Positions 1 to 5,902 of a stretch of DNA of 9,313 nt are shown piece after piece. The stretch's first letter is position 1, and the number at the start of each line of letters is the position of its first letter. A program made the position numbers and the translations under genes. The stretch is taken from NCBI GenBank assembly GCA_006226265.1, contig SBHH01000042.1, positions 1-9,313 on the forward strand, given 5' to 3'. The notes under the pieces are model-generated. The model was given only the letters and a program-made list of their open reading frames with translations, made no database searches and had not been told where the DNA came from. This DNA is from Alphaproteobacteria bacterium (GTDB lineage Bacteria > Pseudomonadota > Alphaproteobacteria > Sneathiellales > Sneathiellaceae).

Positions 1-5
1 TAAAA

Positions 6-83
<78 letters not shown>

Positions 84-136
84 CGATCAAGGGTTCCATC
101 TAACTCATTGCCCTTCGATCCGCAAGCCAATGATTT

Positions 137-167
137 AAAAAAATGCGCCGCCGATCACTTCCGGGCG
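137..167 (-). terminator. possible rho-independent terminator after the thioesterase gene
   Basis: On the minus strand the end of the thioesterase gene is followed by a short GC-rich dyad (CGCC at 164-167 pairing with GGCG at 146-149) and then a run of seven T residues (137-143). The stem is only 4 bp and overlaps the stop codon, so the call rests mainly on the T-run after a GC-rich stretch. It would separate the protein genes from tRNA-Pro. Confidence 0.3.
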
Positions 168-586
168 TTAACATACTGGAAAAGCCCGTCCGCCTTGAAG
201 ATCGTCTTACTGCCTACCCTGAAATCCCCGCGCACGAAGGCAATCGTGCGAGTACTGCGGATAACCTCGGCATGTGCCTCGACCCAGTCCCCCTCACGTG
301 CCGGGGAAAGAAATTCCGAACTCATCTTGATGGTGACGCAGCGTCGCCCCGTCCCGTGAATAACGGTCCGCGCCAGCGCAGAATCGGCAAAGGTCATCAT
401 CATCCCGCCATGCATGAGCTTGAGGGAATTGAGATGCCGTGCCTCGACCCGGAAACCGCGGATAACGGTTTGTCCGTCAATCACTTTTTCATAGAAGGGA
501 CCATTACTTACAGTAAAGGGAGCACTTCCCTTCAGCTCAGTATAACCCTCAGGTACGGGACGTGATCCGGTTATCGTTTTATTCAT
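155..586 (-). CDS. PaaI-type hotdog-fold acyl-CoA thioesterase
   Basis: This 143-residue protein fits the single-domain hotdog thioesterases of the PaaI/YbgC-like superfamily, which hydrolyse acyl-CoA thioesters in the cytoplasm as oligomers. The diagnostic block runs through residues 51-70: HLNS, then HGG (59-61), then ADSA with Asp68. In PaaI-like enzymes the Asn and HGG turn position the thioester and the Asp on the central helix is catalytic. A later strand, residues 82-97, reads like the family's VTI...FLSPA block. There is no signal peptide or membrane helix. The ATG at 584-586 has GGAG about 4 nt upstream. It begins 21 nt after the DUF192 gene, so the two are probably cotranscribed. 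The substrate cannot be predicted: PaaI itself acts on hydroxyphenylacetyl-CoA, but no phenylacetate genes are nearby. Family assignment is secure; the exact reaction is inferred. Confidence 0.88.
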   Translation of the reverse strand: MNKTITGSRPVPEGYTELKGSAPFTVSNGPFYEKVIDGQTVIRGFRVEARHLNSLKLMHGGMMMTFADSALARTVIHGTGRRCVTIKMSSEFLSPAREGDWVEAHAEVIRSTRTIAFVRGDFRVGSKTIFKADGLFQYVNARK

Positions 587-607
587 TCTTCTCCGGGTCC
601 AAACAGA

Positions 608-1087
608 CTATTGATTGCCAAAAAGCCGGTGATGCAGCACATCACCGATGGAAACAGAATATTTATCCGCAAAGCCCCCGTTCACTTCAAGAACCGCACG
701 GACCGGCTCTCCGGGGGTGATGATATCCAGCGCCCCTGGACGCGCGCCTCTCTTAATGTAGAGAATTTTCCCCGCCTCATCCACAAAGAACATATCAAGA
801 GCGATAAAGGTATTTTTCATCCACATCGCGACATTTCCGGTCTTTTTGAAATCGAACAGCATGCCATGAAGCGCATCAAGCGTCTTCCGATGCATCAGGC
901 CCTTACTCCGTGACGCTGGCGTGTCAGCAATCTCGATCTCCAGAGGAATAGACCGTGTCGCGGTTTCAAGGAGAAGCGGCTCCCTCTCTGCCGCGCGGAC
1001 AGACCAAAATCCCGCATGCGCAAGCAACGGGAAAACCAGCACAAGCATCAGCAGAATATTTCTTGTGACCCGCCACTTTGTCCTCAT
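608..1087 (-). CDS. DUF192 family exported protein
   Basis: Family DUF192 (COG1430), whose biochemical function is unknown. Numbered from the start chosen here, residues 9-25 form a hydrophobic segment after a basic N-terminus, which looks like a signal peptide (cleavage plausible near AHA, residues 23-25) or a membrane anchor. The DUF192 domain fills residues 48-156, with the family landmarks GLMHR (63-67), GMLFDF (75-80), MWMKNT (88-93), FFVDEAGKI (100-108) and VLEVNGG (132-138). I chose the ATG at 1085-1087 because AAAGGA lies 7 nt upstream. An in-frame ATG at 1109-1111 would add eight residues, has no clear ribosome-binding site, and would put charged residues and Trp ahead of the signal sequence. 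The gene probably forms an operon with the thioesterase. Its upstream region is shared with the divergent riboswitch operon. Confidence 0.9.
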   Translation of the reverse strand: MRTKWRVTRNILLMLVLVFPLLAHAGFWSVRAAEREPLLLETATRSIPLEIEIADTPASRSKGLMHRKTLDALHGMLFDFKKTGNVAMWMKNTFIALDMFFVDEAGKILYIKRGARPGALDIITPGEPVRAVLEVNGGFADKYSVSIGDVLHHRLFGNQ

Positions 1088-1098
1088 CCAAAAATCCT

Positions 1099-1126
1099 TT
1101 GCCCAACGCATAAAAGGCTCTATAGT
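1099..1126 (+). promoter_or_regulatory. predicted promoter of the thiamine-precursor transporter operon
   Basis: A sigma70-like pair is visible: TTGCCC at 1099-1104 and TATAGT at 1121-1126, with 16 nt between. Transcription would start near 1131-1134, which is where the first stem of the TPP aptamer begins. The -10 box sits inside the dyad GCTC-N6-GAGC (1117-1130). The -35 overlaps the 5' end of the divergent DUF192 gene. The -10 is good and the -35 moderate. Confidence 0.5.
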
Positions 1127-1130
1127 GAGC

Positions 1131-1220
1131 GCTCCTCGGGGGGAGCCGGTTGGCTGAGAGGTTCCGATAGGCGGAACGACCCCATTACCTGATCAGGTTA
1201 ATACCTGCGTAGGAACGAGC
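1131..1220 (+). promoter_or_regulatory. TPP riboswitch (THI element)
   Basis: All conserved THI-box blocks are present in order. The 5' core contains a G-run and AGCC pairing with GGCT (1144-1147/1152-1155). CTGAGA follows at 1154-1159. A variable hairpin forms GTTCCG/CGGAAC (1161-1166/1172-1177). ACCTGATC lies at 1187-1194, and the stem CAGGT/ACCTG at 1194-1198/1203-1207. The 3' core GCGTAGGAA is at 1207-1215. P1 can form from GCTC (1131-1134) and GAGC (1217-1220). It senses thiamine pyrophosphate in the nascent mRNA. The start codon of the ATPase gene follows after only 5 nt, and the sole SD-like sequence, AGGA (1211-1214), lies inside the aptamer core. TPP binding should therefore block translation directly; no terminator hairpin with a U-run is present. 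The element is certain; the mechanism is inferred. Confidence 0.96.
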
Positions 1221-1225
1221 AATCA

Positions 1226-2041
1226 ATGGGTTCTGACAGCCAAACACCGCCGATTCCGACCGGATCATCCCCTTATCAGGAGACCGCCGCAAGCAAAAGC
1301 GGAACGGGCGTCGCTGTCGATCTCTATCTCGATCGGCTTTCCTTTGGCGAGACTTTTATCGTTGGCGATCTTCATCTAGCCCTCCAGCAGGGCAGGATCA
1401 CCTGCCTTCTCGGCCCAAGCGGTGTCGGCAAAAGCAGCATTCTTAAAATCCTCGCGGGCTTTATCCCTTTGCCGGCCAAAAGCCATCTTCGCGCGTCGGA
1501 TGGTGCCGAACTTGCGGGACGCCTGTCTTATATGGACCAGAACGACCTTCTGCTCCCCTGGGCTAACGTGCTTGAAAATGTCGTGATCGGCGCCCGCCTT
1601 CGGGGGGAGCCGCCGGATGTTTCCCGCGCGCGCGCCTTGCTTCAGGACGTCGGCCTCGCAGGATACGAGACGGCGCGCCCGGTCCAACTTTCCGGCGGCA
1701 TGAAGCAGCGGGTCGCGCTTGCCCGCACCCTGATGGAGGAAGGGGCCGTTGTGCTGATGGATGAGCCTTTCTCCGCCCTCGATGCCATCACGAAATATCG
1801 CCTGCAGGATCTTGCCGCCGGACTTCTGAAGGATCGAACCGTTCTTCTGATCACTCATGACCCGATGGAAGCTTTGCGCATCGGCCATGTGATCCACGTC
1901 CTGTCCGGCGATCCGGTGACGCTCTCGCCGGCCCTTCGGCCCGAAGGAGCCATCCCGCGCGATCCGGCCGCAGACGATCTCCGCCATCACTATTCGAAGG
2001 TAATGGAAAGCCTCGCTTTGTCAGGGAGAACGGATATATGA
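1226..2041 (+). CDS. thiZ: ABC transporter ATP-binding protein, thiamine-precursor importer (ThiZ-like)
   Basis: This 271-residue ABC ATPase would power import of a thiamine precursor at the inner face of the cytoplasmic membrane. All catalytic motifs are intact: Walker A GPSGVGKS (63-70), Q-loop Gln105, signature LSGGM (155-159), Walker B VVLMDE ending in the catalytic Glu180, D-loop SALD (183-186) and switch His211. It belongs to the nitrate/sulfonate/taurine-type import ATPases, and sequence alone would not separate thiamine-precursor from sulfonate import. The TPP riboswitch immediately upstream and the ThiY-like partner give the specificity. About 30 polar residues precede the first strand, which is longer than usual, but no alternative start with a better ribosome-binding site is visible. 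The SD is AGGA inside the riboswitch, 11 nt before the ATG. The gene overlaps the permease gene by 4 nt (ATGA). Confidence 0.9.
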   Translation: MGSDSQTPPIPTGSSPYQETAASKSGTGVAVDLYLDRLSFGETFIVGDLHLALQQGRITCLLGPSGVGKSSILKILAGFIPLPAKSHLRASDGAELAGRLSYMDQNDLLLPWANVLENVVIGARLRGEPPDVSRARALLQDVGLAGYETARPVQLSGGMKQRVALARTLMEEGAVVLMDEPFSALDAITKYRLQDLAAGLLKDRTVLLITHDPMEALRIGHVIHVLSGDPVTLSPALRPEGAIPRDPAADDLRHHYSKVMESLALSGRTDI

Positions 2042-2832
2042 AGGCCATCCGTATTTTGATCACGCTTGGCGGCCTCATCCTCATCTGGGATCTGATTACG
2101 CGGCTTTTGGGCCTGCCTAAATTTATCCTGCCCGCCCCGCTTTTGGTGCTGGAGGCCCTGATCCATCATATGGGTCTTATTGCGCATCATTCCCTTACGA
2201 CCGCGCTAGAAATCCTGTTGGGCCTTCTCTTCGGCGGCCTGTTCGGCATGATCTCCGCCCTTTTGATTTCCGCCTATGCGCCGGTTCGCCAATGGGTCTT
2301 TCCCCTGTTGATCGGCAGCCAGGCCATTCCCGTCTTCGCCATTGCGCCACTGCTCGTTCTATGGCTCGGCTATGGCATCGCGCCAAAGGTGGTGATGGGG
2401 ATGATCATCATCTATTTCCCGGTGACGGTCGGATTTCTCGACGGATTGAACCGAACCCCGCCCGCCTGGCGCGATCTCGCCCGCCTGATGCAGCAATCGG
2501 GACAGCGGAGCCGGTTTCAAAACCTCTATCGCCTCTATCGCCATGTCAAAATCCCTTTCGCGCTTCCCTCTCTCGCCTCGGGCATCCGGGTCGCGACGGC
2601 CATCGCGCCCATCGGCGCCGTGGTCGGCGAATGGGTTGGCGCCTCCTCCGGTCTTGGATATCTGATGCTGCATGCCAACGCCCGGGTACAGACGGACCTG
2701 ATGTTCGCCAGCCTTCTTGTGCTGAGCCTGATGGCCGTCTCACTCTATTTCCTCGTCGATTATGCCTTGCGTCGCGCCCTGCCCTGGCAGCCAGACACCG
2801 GCCATGATGACAGTTCACAAAGGAGTTTATAA
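2038..2832 (+). CDS. thiX: ABC transporter permease, thiamine-precursor importer (ThiX-like)
   Basis: This 264-residue membrane protein of the BPD-type (SsuC/TauC-like) permease family presumably forms a homodimeric channel with the upstream ATPase. Hydrophobic segments are visible at about residues 5-20, 55-80, 87-110, 116-135, 180-200 and 222-242. The family landmark LPAP occurs at 31-34. The C-terminal block of GAVVGEWVG (193-201), GLGYLM (205-210) and ANARVQTDLMFA (213-224) resembles permeases found in HMP/thiamine-precursor operons. The coupling (EAA) loop runs from about residue 146 to 184. It appears about eight residues longer than in typical relatives, partly because of the tandem LYRLYR (163-168), encoded by a perfect 9-bp duplication. 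The start codon overlaps the end of the ATPase gene, implying translational coupling. Confidence 0.88.
   Translation: MKAIRILITLGGLILIWDLITRLLGLPKFILPAPLLVLEALIHHMGLIAHHSLTTALEILLGLLFGGLFGMISALLISAYAPVRQWVFPLLIGSQAIPVFAIAPLLVLWLGYGIAPKVVMGMIIIYFPVTVGFLDGLNRTPPAWRDLARLMQQSGQRSRFQNLYRLYRHVKIPFALPSLASGIRVATAIAPIGAVVGEWVGASSGLGYLMLHANARVQTDLMFASLLVLSLMAVSLYFLVDYALRRALPWQPDTGHDDSSQRSL
2523..2540 (+). repeat. perfect 9-bp tandem duplication inside the permease gene
   Basis: CCTCTATCG occurs twice in direct succession (2523-2531 and 2532-2540). It preserves frame and encodes the repeated residues LYR-LYR at 163-168, in the cytoplasmic coupling loop of the permease. Confidence 0.9.
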
Positions 2833-3771
2833 ATGAAGAAAAAGTATCTGTTATTCCTGCCTTTTCTTTTCGTTCAGATTGGCATGGCCAGTGCCACGGA
2901 AAAGATGACCGTCCTGCTCGACTGGTTCGTCAATCCGGATCATGCGACGCTTGTCATCGCCAAGGAAAAGGGATTTTTCAAGGCACATGGTCTGGATGTC
3001 GACCTTATCGCGCCTGCCGATCCAAACGATCCGCCGAAGCTGGTCGCCGCGGGCAAAGCCGATCTTGCCATTTCCTATCAGCCGCAGCTTCATATGCAGG
3101 TTGAGGAAGGCTTGCCGCTGAAACGAATCGCAACTTTAGTCGCGACGCCGCTCAATTCCCTCGTGGTGCTGAAAGACGGGCCGATCAAGTCGATTGGCGA
3201 TCTCAGGGGCAAAAAAATTGGCTATTCCGTCGGCGGGTTTGAAAATGCACTTCTGCAGGCCATGTTGGAAAAACACGGCGTTTCGACCGATGACGTGACG
3301 CTGATCAATGTGAACTTCTCTCTTTCGCCGAGCCTGATGTCGGGCCAGGTGGATGCCGTCATCGGTGCCTACCGGAATTTCGAGCTGAACCAGATGGCGA
3401 TCGAGGGACGTCCCGGCAAGGCCTTCTTCCCCGAGGAACAAGGCGTCCCTTCATACGACGAGTTGATTGTCCTCGCCAATTCCAGGAAGCTGGACGATCC
3501 GCGCCTACCCCTCTTCCTCGCCGCGCTTGAGGATGCCGTGCAATATGTCGTCAACCATCCGAAGGAAAGCTGGCAACTCTTCATCAAGGCGCATAAGGAC
3601 CTTGATGACGACCTTAACCGGCGTGCCTGGGCCGATACCCTGCCCCGCTTTGCGCTTCGCCCGGCGGCTCTGGATGAAGGACGCTACAGGCGTTTCGCGG
3701 ATTTCATGAAAAAGGAAGGGCTGATCAAAAAAGTTCTGCCCGTTAGCGACTACGCCGTCACCCTTAACTGA
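2833..3771 (+). CDS. thiY: ABC transporter substrate-binding protein, thiamine-pyrimidine type (ThiY-like, NMT1/THI5 domain)
   Basis: A 312-residue periplasmic binding protein. Residues 1-21 form a signal peptide with a KKK start, a hydrophobic core and the cleavage motif ASA before Thr22. The protein contains no cysteine, so it is not a lipoprotein. The mature start carries the hallmark of ThiY/THI5-like proteins: DWFVNPDH (30-37), then KEKGFFKAHGLDVDL, DPPKLVAAGKADLAISYQPQ, and a GFENALL block. ThiY of Bacillus halodurans binds formylaminopyrimidine, a thiamine breakdown product; related proteins bind HMP. The eukaryotic THI5 enzyme has a Cys-rich active-site motif that is absent here, so this is a binder and not an HMP-P synthase. 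AGGAG lies 7 nt before the ATG, which directly follows the permease TAA. Import of a thiamine pyrimidine precursor is likely because of the TPP riboswitch; the exact ligand is inferred. Confidence 0.92.
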   Translation: MKKKYLLFLPFLFVQIGMASATEKMTVLLDWFVNPDHATLVIAKEKGFFKAHGLDVDLIAPADPNDPPKLVAAGKADLAISYQPQLHMQVEEGLPLKRIATLVATPLNSLVVLKDGPIKSIGDLRGKKIGYSVGGFENALLQAMLEKHGVSTDDVTLINVNFSLSPSLMSGQVDAVIGAYRNFELNQMAIEGRPGKAFFPEEQGVPSYDELIVLANSRKLDDPRLPLFLAALEDAVQYVVNHPKESWQLFIKAHKDLDDDLNRRAWADTLPRFALRPAALDEGRYRRFADFMKKEGLIKKVLPVSDYAVTLN

Positions 3772-3793
3772 AAGCTTCATGAAAAGGGATGAA

Positions 3794-3829
3794 GAAAGGC
3801 GCGTAAGGGCTTTACCATACGCGCCTTTC
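3794..3829. terminator. hairpin terminator shared by convergent transcripts
   Basis: A perfect 12-bp inverted repeat, GAAAGGCGCGTA (3794-3805) and TACGCGCCTTTC (3818-3829), encloses a 12-nt loop. It lies 22 nt after the binding-protein stop and about 57 nt beyond the stop of the convergent cold-shock gene. There is no long U-run on either side, only short CTTTC/TTT stretches, but the stem itself ends in A-T pairs on its outer side (GAAAGG/CCTTTC). Its position points to bidirectional termination. Confidence 0.75.
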
Positions 3830-3886
3830 CGCTTTGATCGGTCTTGCGGTGTATTTCGATCCGTTTAAAGCCTTGTCAGCCGATTG

Positions 3887-4456
3887 TCAGGAGGGACGCT
3901 CAATTTCCGCGACCTGCGGTCCTTTCGCACTATCCCCGATCCGCACCTTCAGGCGCTGCCCCGCCTGAATCGGCAGCACACCCTCCCGGCGGAGCGTTTC
4001 CATATGAACGAAGATATCCTGCGTGCCTTCGCCCTGGGTCAGGAAACCGTATCCTTTCACCGGGTCGAACCATTTAACTTCGACTTCCACGAAATCGCCC
4101 TGCGGCTGGATCGCCGGGTGGCTGGTCACATTGGATTTTTCTGCCGGCCGCGGCTCGAACGGCACGGCGGTCGAGGTGTCGATATCCAGCACCTTGATTG
4201 CCTGCAATCCCTTGGCGCGGCGCACGACAACGCAACTCACGCTGACGCCTTCCGCTACATATTCGTGCCCGGCTTCCCGAAGGCACGACAGATGAAGGAA
4301 GATATCCCCGGGTTCATCCACCGGCGTCAGGAAACCGAAGCCCTTTACCGTGTTGAACCATTTCACCCGCCCTGTCAGCTCGAAAGAGGTTTCCGTTTCA
4401 TCCGTCGATGCTGGAACCTCCCGTTTACTCCGTAATTGTTCAATTTTGGCCGTCAT
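3887..4456 (-). CDS. cold-shock protein with two cold-shock domains
   Basis: A 189-residue cytoplasmic protein with two OB-fold nucleic-acid-binding domains. Domain 1 spans about residues 27-93, with VKWFN (31-35), RNP1-like KGFGFL (38-43) and RNP2-like DIFLHLS (51-57). Domain 2 spans about 122-187, with VKWFDPVKGYGFL (127-139) and DIFVHM (147-152). An acidic/proline linker joins them. Such double-domain proteins of about 180-200 residues are typical of alphaproteobacteria (for example Caulobacter CspC and CspD) and act as RNA chaperones or single-strand binders; some respond to stationary phase instead of cold. Domain 1 is closer to canonical CspA than domain 2, which has Asp in place of Asn after VKWF. 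The ATG has GGGAG about 7 nt upstream. A leader of roughly 50 nt and an AT-rich promoter region precede it. Confidence 0.94.
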   Translation of the reverse strand: MTAKIEQLRSKREVPASTDETETSFELTGRVKWFNTVKGFGFLTPVDEPGDIFLHLSCLREAGHEYVAEGVSVSCVVVRRAKGLQAIKVLDIDTSTAVPFEPRPAEKSNVTSHPAIQPQGDFVEVEVKWFDPVKGYGFLTQGEGTQDIFVHMETLRREGVLPIQAGQRLKVRIGDSAKGPQVAEIERPS

Positions 4457-4517
4457 GCACTAACTCCCACGCTTGCCGAACCGTTTAATCCTGTCCTGTC
4501 CAGAGGAACAGTTTAAC

Positions 4518-4523
4518 ATAATA
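4518..4523 (-). promoter_or_regulatory. possible -10 box for the cold-shock gene
   Basis: On the minus strand these bases read TATTAT, a 5/6 match to the sigma70 -10 consensus, within an AT-rich stretch. This would give a leader of about 55 nt. No good -35 is found at 16-18 nt upstream, so the call is weak. It adjoins the inverted repeat ATTAAG-T-CTTAAT. Confidence 0.3.
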
Positions 4524-4535
4524 TTAAGTCTTAAT
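4523..4535. repeat. perfect inverted repeat ATTAAG-T-CTTAAT
   Basis: Six-base arms around a single T, located at the predicted promoter of the cold-shock gene. The length and symmetry suit a dimeric regulator site, but short AT-rich dyads also arise by chance. Confidence 0.4.
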
Positions 4536-4591
4536 TCAATACTTCGGATTCCTTATGCCGATGAAGGGATGGCCCCGTTCTTCTAGAATAT

Positions 4592-4606
4592 TGTTTGATG
4601 CAAACA
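4592..4606. repeat. perfect inverted repeat TGTTTG-ATG-CAAACA
   Basis: Six-base arms around a 3-bp spacer, midway in the divergent region and about 150 bp before the Mrp operon. The form is operator-like, but I cannot name a regulator that binds it. Confidence 0.45.
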
Positions 4607-4646
4607 CACCTATTGGTAGATTGCGAAAAAAGCGGGCCGATGTGAC

Positions 4647-4677
4647 TTGCAGCCGGGAACAACCCATGGCATATACT
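4647..4677 (+). promoter_or_regulatory. possible promoter of the Mrp operon
   Basis: TATACT at 4672-4677 is a good -10 match. TTGCAG at 4647-4652 could be the -35, but the 19-nt spacing is longer than optimal. Transcription would start near 4684, giving a leader of about 70 nt. Confidence 0.35.
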
Positions 4678-4756
4678 CAGGGAGCCTGCGTCCGGCGCAT
4701 GCTGCCGAAAAAAACGCGAGAGAACACCCGAACCGGCTAACAAGGATGCAACGCAC

Positions 4757-5233
4757 TTGCTAAGAACCACCAGTCTATTTTTAGTATTGATGGCTGTCTG
4801 GCTTCTGCTGTCGGGGCATTATACTGTGCTGATCACCAGTTTTGGCGTTGCTTCCTGCCTCTTCTCTGCTCTCATTGCCTACCGAATGGATGTGATTGAC
4901 CGGGAAAGCCATCCGCTGCATCTCTGGCCGCGCGTTATCGTTTATTGGGGCTGGCTACTGGTGGAAATCTACAAGGCCAATATCGACGTCGCGAAATGTG
5001 TGCTGTTCCCGAAGAAATATCTCCGGCCCAGCCTGTTTGAAACGAAAGCGTCGCAGAAAACCGACCTTGGCAAGGTAATCTATGCCAATTCCATTACCCT
5101 GACGCCGGGCACTGTGACCGTCGATCTCGACGGCGATGTCATTCTGGTCCATGCGCTGACAAAAGGCGGTGCGGACGGGATCAAGACGGGCGATATGGAC
5201 CAGCGTGTCACGCGATTGATGGAGGAAAGCTGA
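4757..5233 (+). CDS. mrpE: Mrp-type Na+/H+ antiporter subunit E
   Basis: A 158-residue MnhE/MrpE family membrane protein, a small subunit needed for assembly or activity of the Mrp cation/proton antiporter. Two N-terminal hydrophobic segments (about 5-22 and 25-42) carry the family pattern LLLSGHYTVLITSFGVASC, followed by RMDVIDRES. A third segment with PRVIVYWGWLLVEIYKANIDVAK (about 58-80) leads into a C-terminal domain with the hallmark YANSITLTPGTVTVDLDGDVILVHAL. The start is TTG at 4757. AAGGA lies 10 nt upstream, the encoded N-terminus matches the family's first helix, and there is no in-frame ATG or GTG nearby. The ATG at 4746 is out of frame and ends after five codons. The length is normal for the family. 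The stop overlaps the mrpF start by one base. Confidence 0.93.
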   Translation: MLRTTSLFLVLMAVWLLLSGHYTVLITSFGVASCLFSALIAYRMDVIDRESHPLHLWPRVIVYWGWLLVEIYKANIDVAKCVLFPKKYLRPSLFETKASQKTDLGKVIYANSITLTPGTVTVDLDGDVILVHALTKGGADGIKTGDMDQRVTRLMEES

Positions 5234-5523
5234 TGGTCTACGCAATTACTGCCATTGCCATTCTGGTCAGCATCGCCATGGCGCTCGGCCGGGCAATCCT
5301 AGGCCCCACCTCCTATGACCGCATTCTCTCTGTCAATGCCATCGGCACGAAGACGGTGCTTCTGATCGGCGTGATCGGCTTCCTGACCGGACGGCCGGAC
5401 TTTCTCGATCTTGCGCTTGTCTATGCCCTGATGAATTTCATCGGCACGCTGGCTGTTCTCAAATATTTCAAGTTCGGCACGCTCCGCGGCGGCCTCTCCC
5501 GTTCCTCGGATAAATCCTCATGA
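5233..5523 (+). CDS. mrpF: Mrp-type Na+/H+ antiporter subunit F
   Basis: A 96-residue MnhF/MrpF (PhaF) family protein with three predicted membrane helices: about residues 3-22, 36-52 and 58-78. The family signature is clear: GRAILGPTSYDRILSVNAIGTK (19-40) followed by RPDFLDLALVYALMNFIGTLAVLKY. It is a small structural subunit of the Mrp complex in the cytoplasmic membrane. It is coupled to mrpE by TGATG and to mrpG by ATGA. The length is typical. Confidence 0.95.
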   Translation: MVYAITAIAILVSIAMALGRAILGPTSYDRILSVNAIGTKTVLLIGVIGFLTGRPDFLDLALVYALMNFIGTLAVLKYFKFGTLRGGLSRSSDKSS

Positions 5524-5870
5524 TGGAGATCGGCCTCGATATCGCAACCTGGATTCTGCTGATGGCGGGCGGCCTTCTCTTGCTGATCACCGGTTTCGGC
5601 CTGTTGCGCCTGCCCGATCTCTATACCCGCATTCATGCGGGCGGCATGGCGGATACGCTCGCGACCTTTCTTATCTTTGTCGGCCTTGCCCTGCAAAGCG
5701 GTTTTTCGCTGGTCACCGTCAAGTTGTTGCTGGTGATCGTCTTTGTCTTTTTCACCAGCCCCACCTCTTCCTACGCACTTGCCCAGGCGAGCTTCGTTGC
5801 GGGTCTCAAGCCGAAGCTCGGCGAGGATGACGCGCCGCAGGAAGAGCCCGGCGCGACTGAACGGGAGTAG
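5520..5870 (+). CDS. mrpG: Mrp-type Na+/H+ antiporter subunit G
   Basis: A 116-residue MnhG/MrpG (PhaG) family protein with three hydrophobic segments (about 8-27, 41-58 and 62-80). The hallmark GFGLLRLPDLYTRIHAGGMADT spans about 25-46. The C-terminus is an acidic, hydrophilic tail (GEDDAPQEEP), presumably cytoplasmic. It starts within the mrpF stop (ATGA), implying translational coupling. Its last codons contain GGGAG, the only good ribosome-binding site for the next gene. Confidence 0.95.
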   Translation: MMEIGLDIATWILLMAGGLLLLITGFGLLRLPDLYTRIHAGGMADTLATFLIFVGLALQSGFSLVTVKLLLVIVFVFFTSPTSSYALAQASFVAGLKPKLGEDDAPQEEPGATERE

Positions 5871-5878
5871 GAACCATA
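5863..5878 (+). promoter_or_regulatory. ribosome-binding site leading to an ATA codon, candidate true start of the MrpB fusion
   Basis: GGGAG (5863-5867) is followed by an 8-nt spacer and ATA (5876-5878), in frame with the downstream gene. The codons between ATA and the first ATG (5903) encode IGAFVDIFL, which completes the first membrane helix expected for this family. The ATG at 5903 has no SD-like sequence. AUA is a very rare start codon, so a base change or read error from ATG is a real alternative. Confidence 0.45.
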
Positions 5879-5902
5879 GGCGCCTTTGTCGATATTTTCC
5901 TG

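Larger units (their letters stand above)
4457..4756. other. divergent intergenic control region, no convincing gene
   Basis: This stretch of 300 bases separates the minus-strand cold-shock gene from the plus-strand Mrp operon. The side near the cold-shock gene is markedly AT-rich (about 4509-4555) and the Mrp side is GC-richer. It contains two perfect short inverted repeats and promoter-like boxes (listed separately). Short open frames exist on both strands, but they lack plausible ribosome-binding sites and recognisable protein character. I see no tRNA, riboswitch or insertion element here. Confidence 0.7.

Noticed and set aside
1187..1198. Palindrome ACCTGATCAGGT as a protein operator
   Set aside because: It is part of the conserved THI-box core ACCTGATC joined to the 5' arm of the following aptamer stem, so it is explained by the riboswitch.
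1376..1990. 204-codon minus-strand frame opposite the ABC ATPase
   Set aside because: It fully overlaps an ATPase with all catalytic motifs intact. There is no ribosome-binding site or recognisable domain.
1226..3771. Assignment of the ABC cassette as a nitrate, sulfonate or taurine importer
   Set aside because: The ATPase and permease families alone would allow it, but the TPP riboswitch and the DWFVNPDH-type binding protein point to a thiamine-pyrimidine precursor.
3873..3890. Direct repeat TTGTCAG spaced by 4 nt near the end of the cold-shock gene
   Set aside because: It has two copies only, is short, and partly overlaps the stop codon. There is no reason to prefer function over chance.
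4555..4740. 61-codon plus-strand frame upstream of mrpE
   Set aside because: It has no clear SD, a very basic composition, and overlaps the predicted promoter. It could at most be a leader peptide, which I cannot support.
4531..4770. 79-codon minus-strand frame in the divergent region
   Set aside because: It starts inside mrpE, runs into the AT-rich promoter region of the cold-shock gene, and shows no protein-like pattern. The region is better explained as regulatory.
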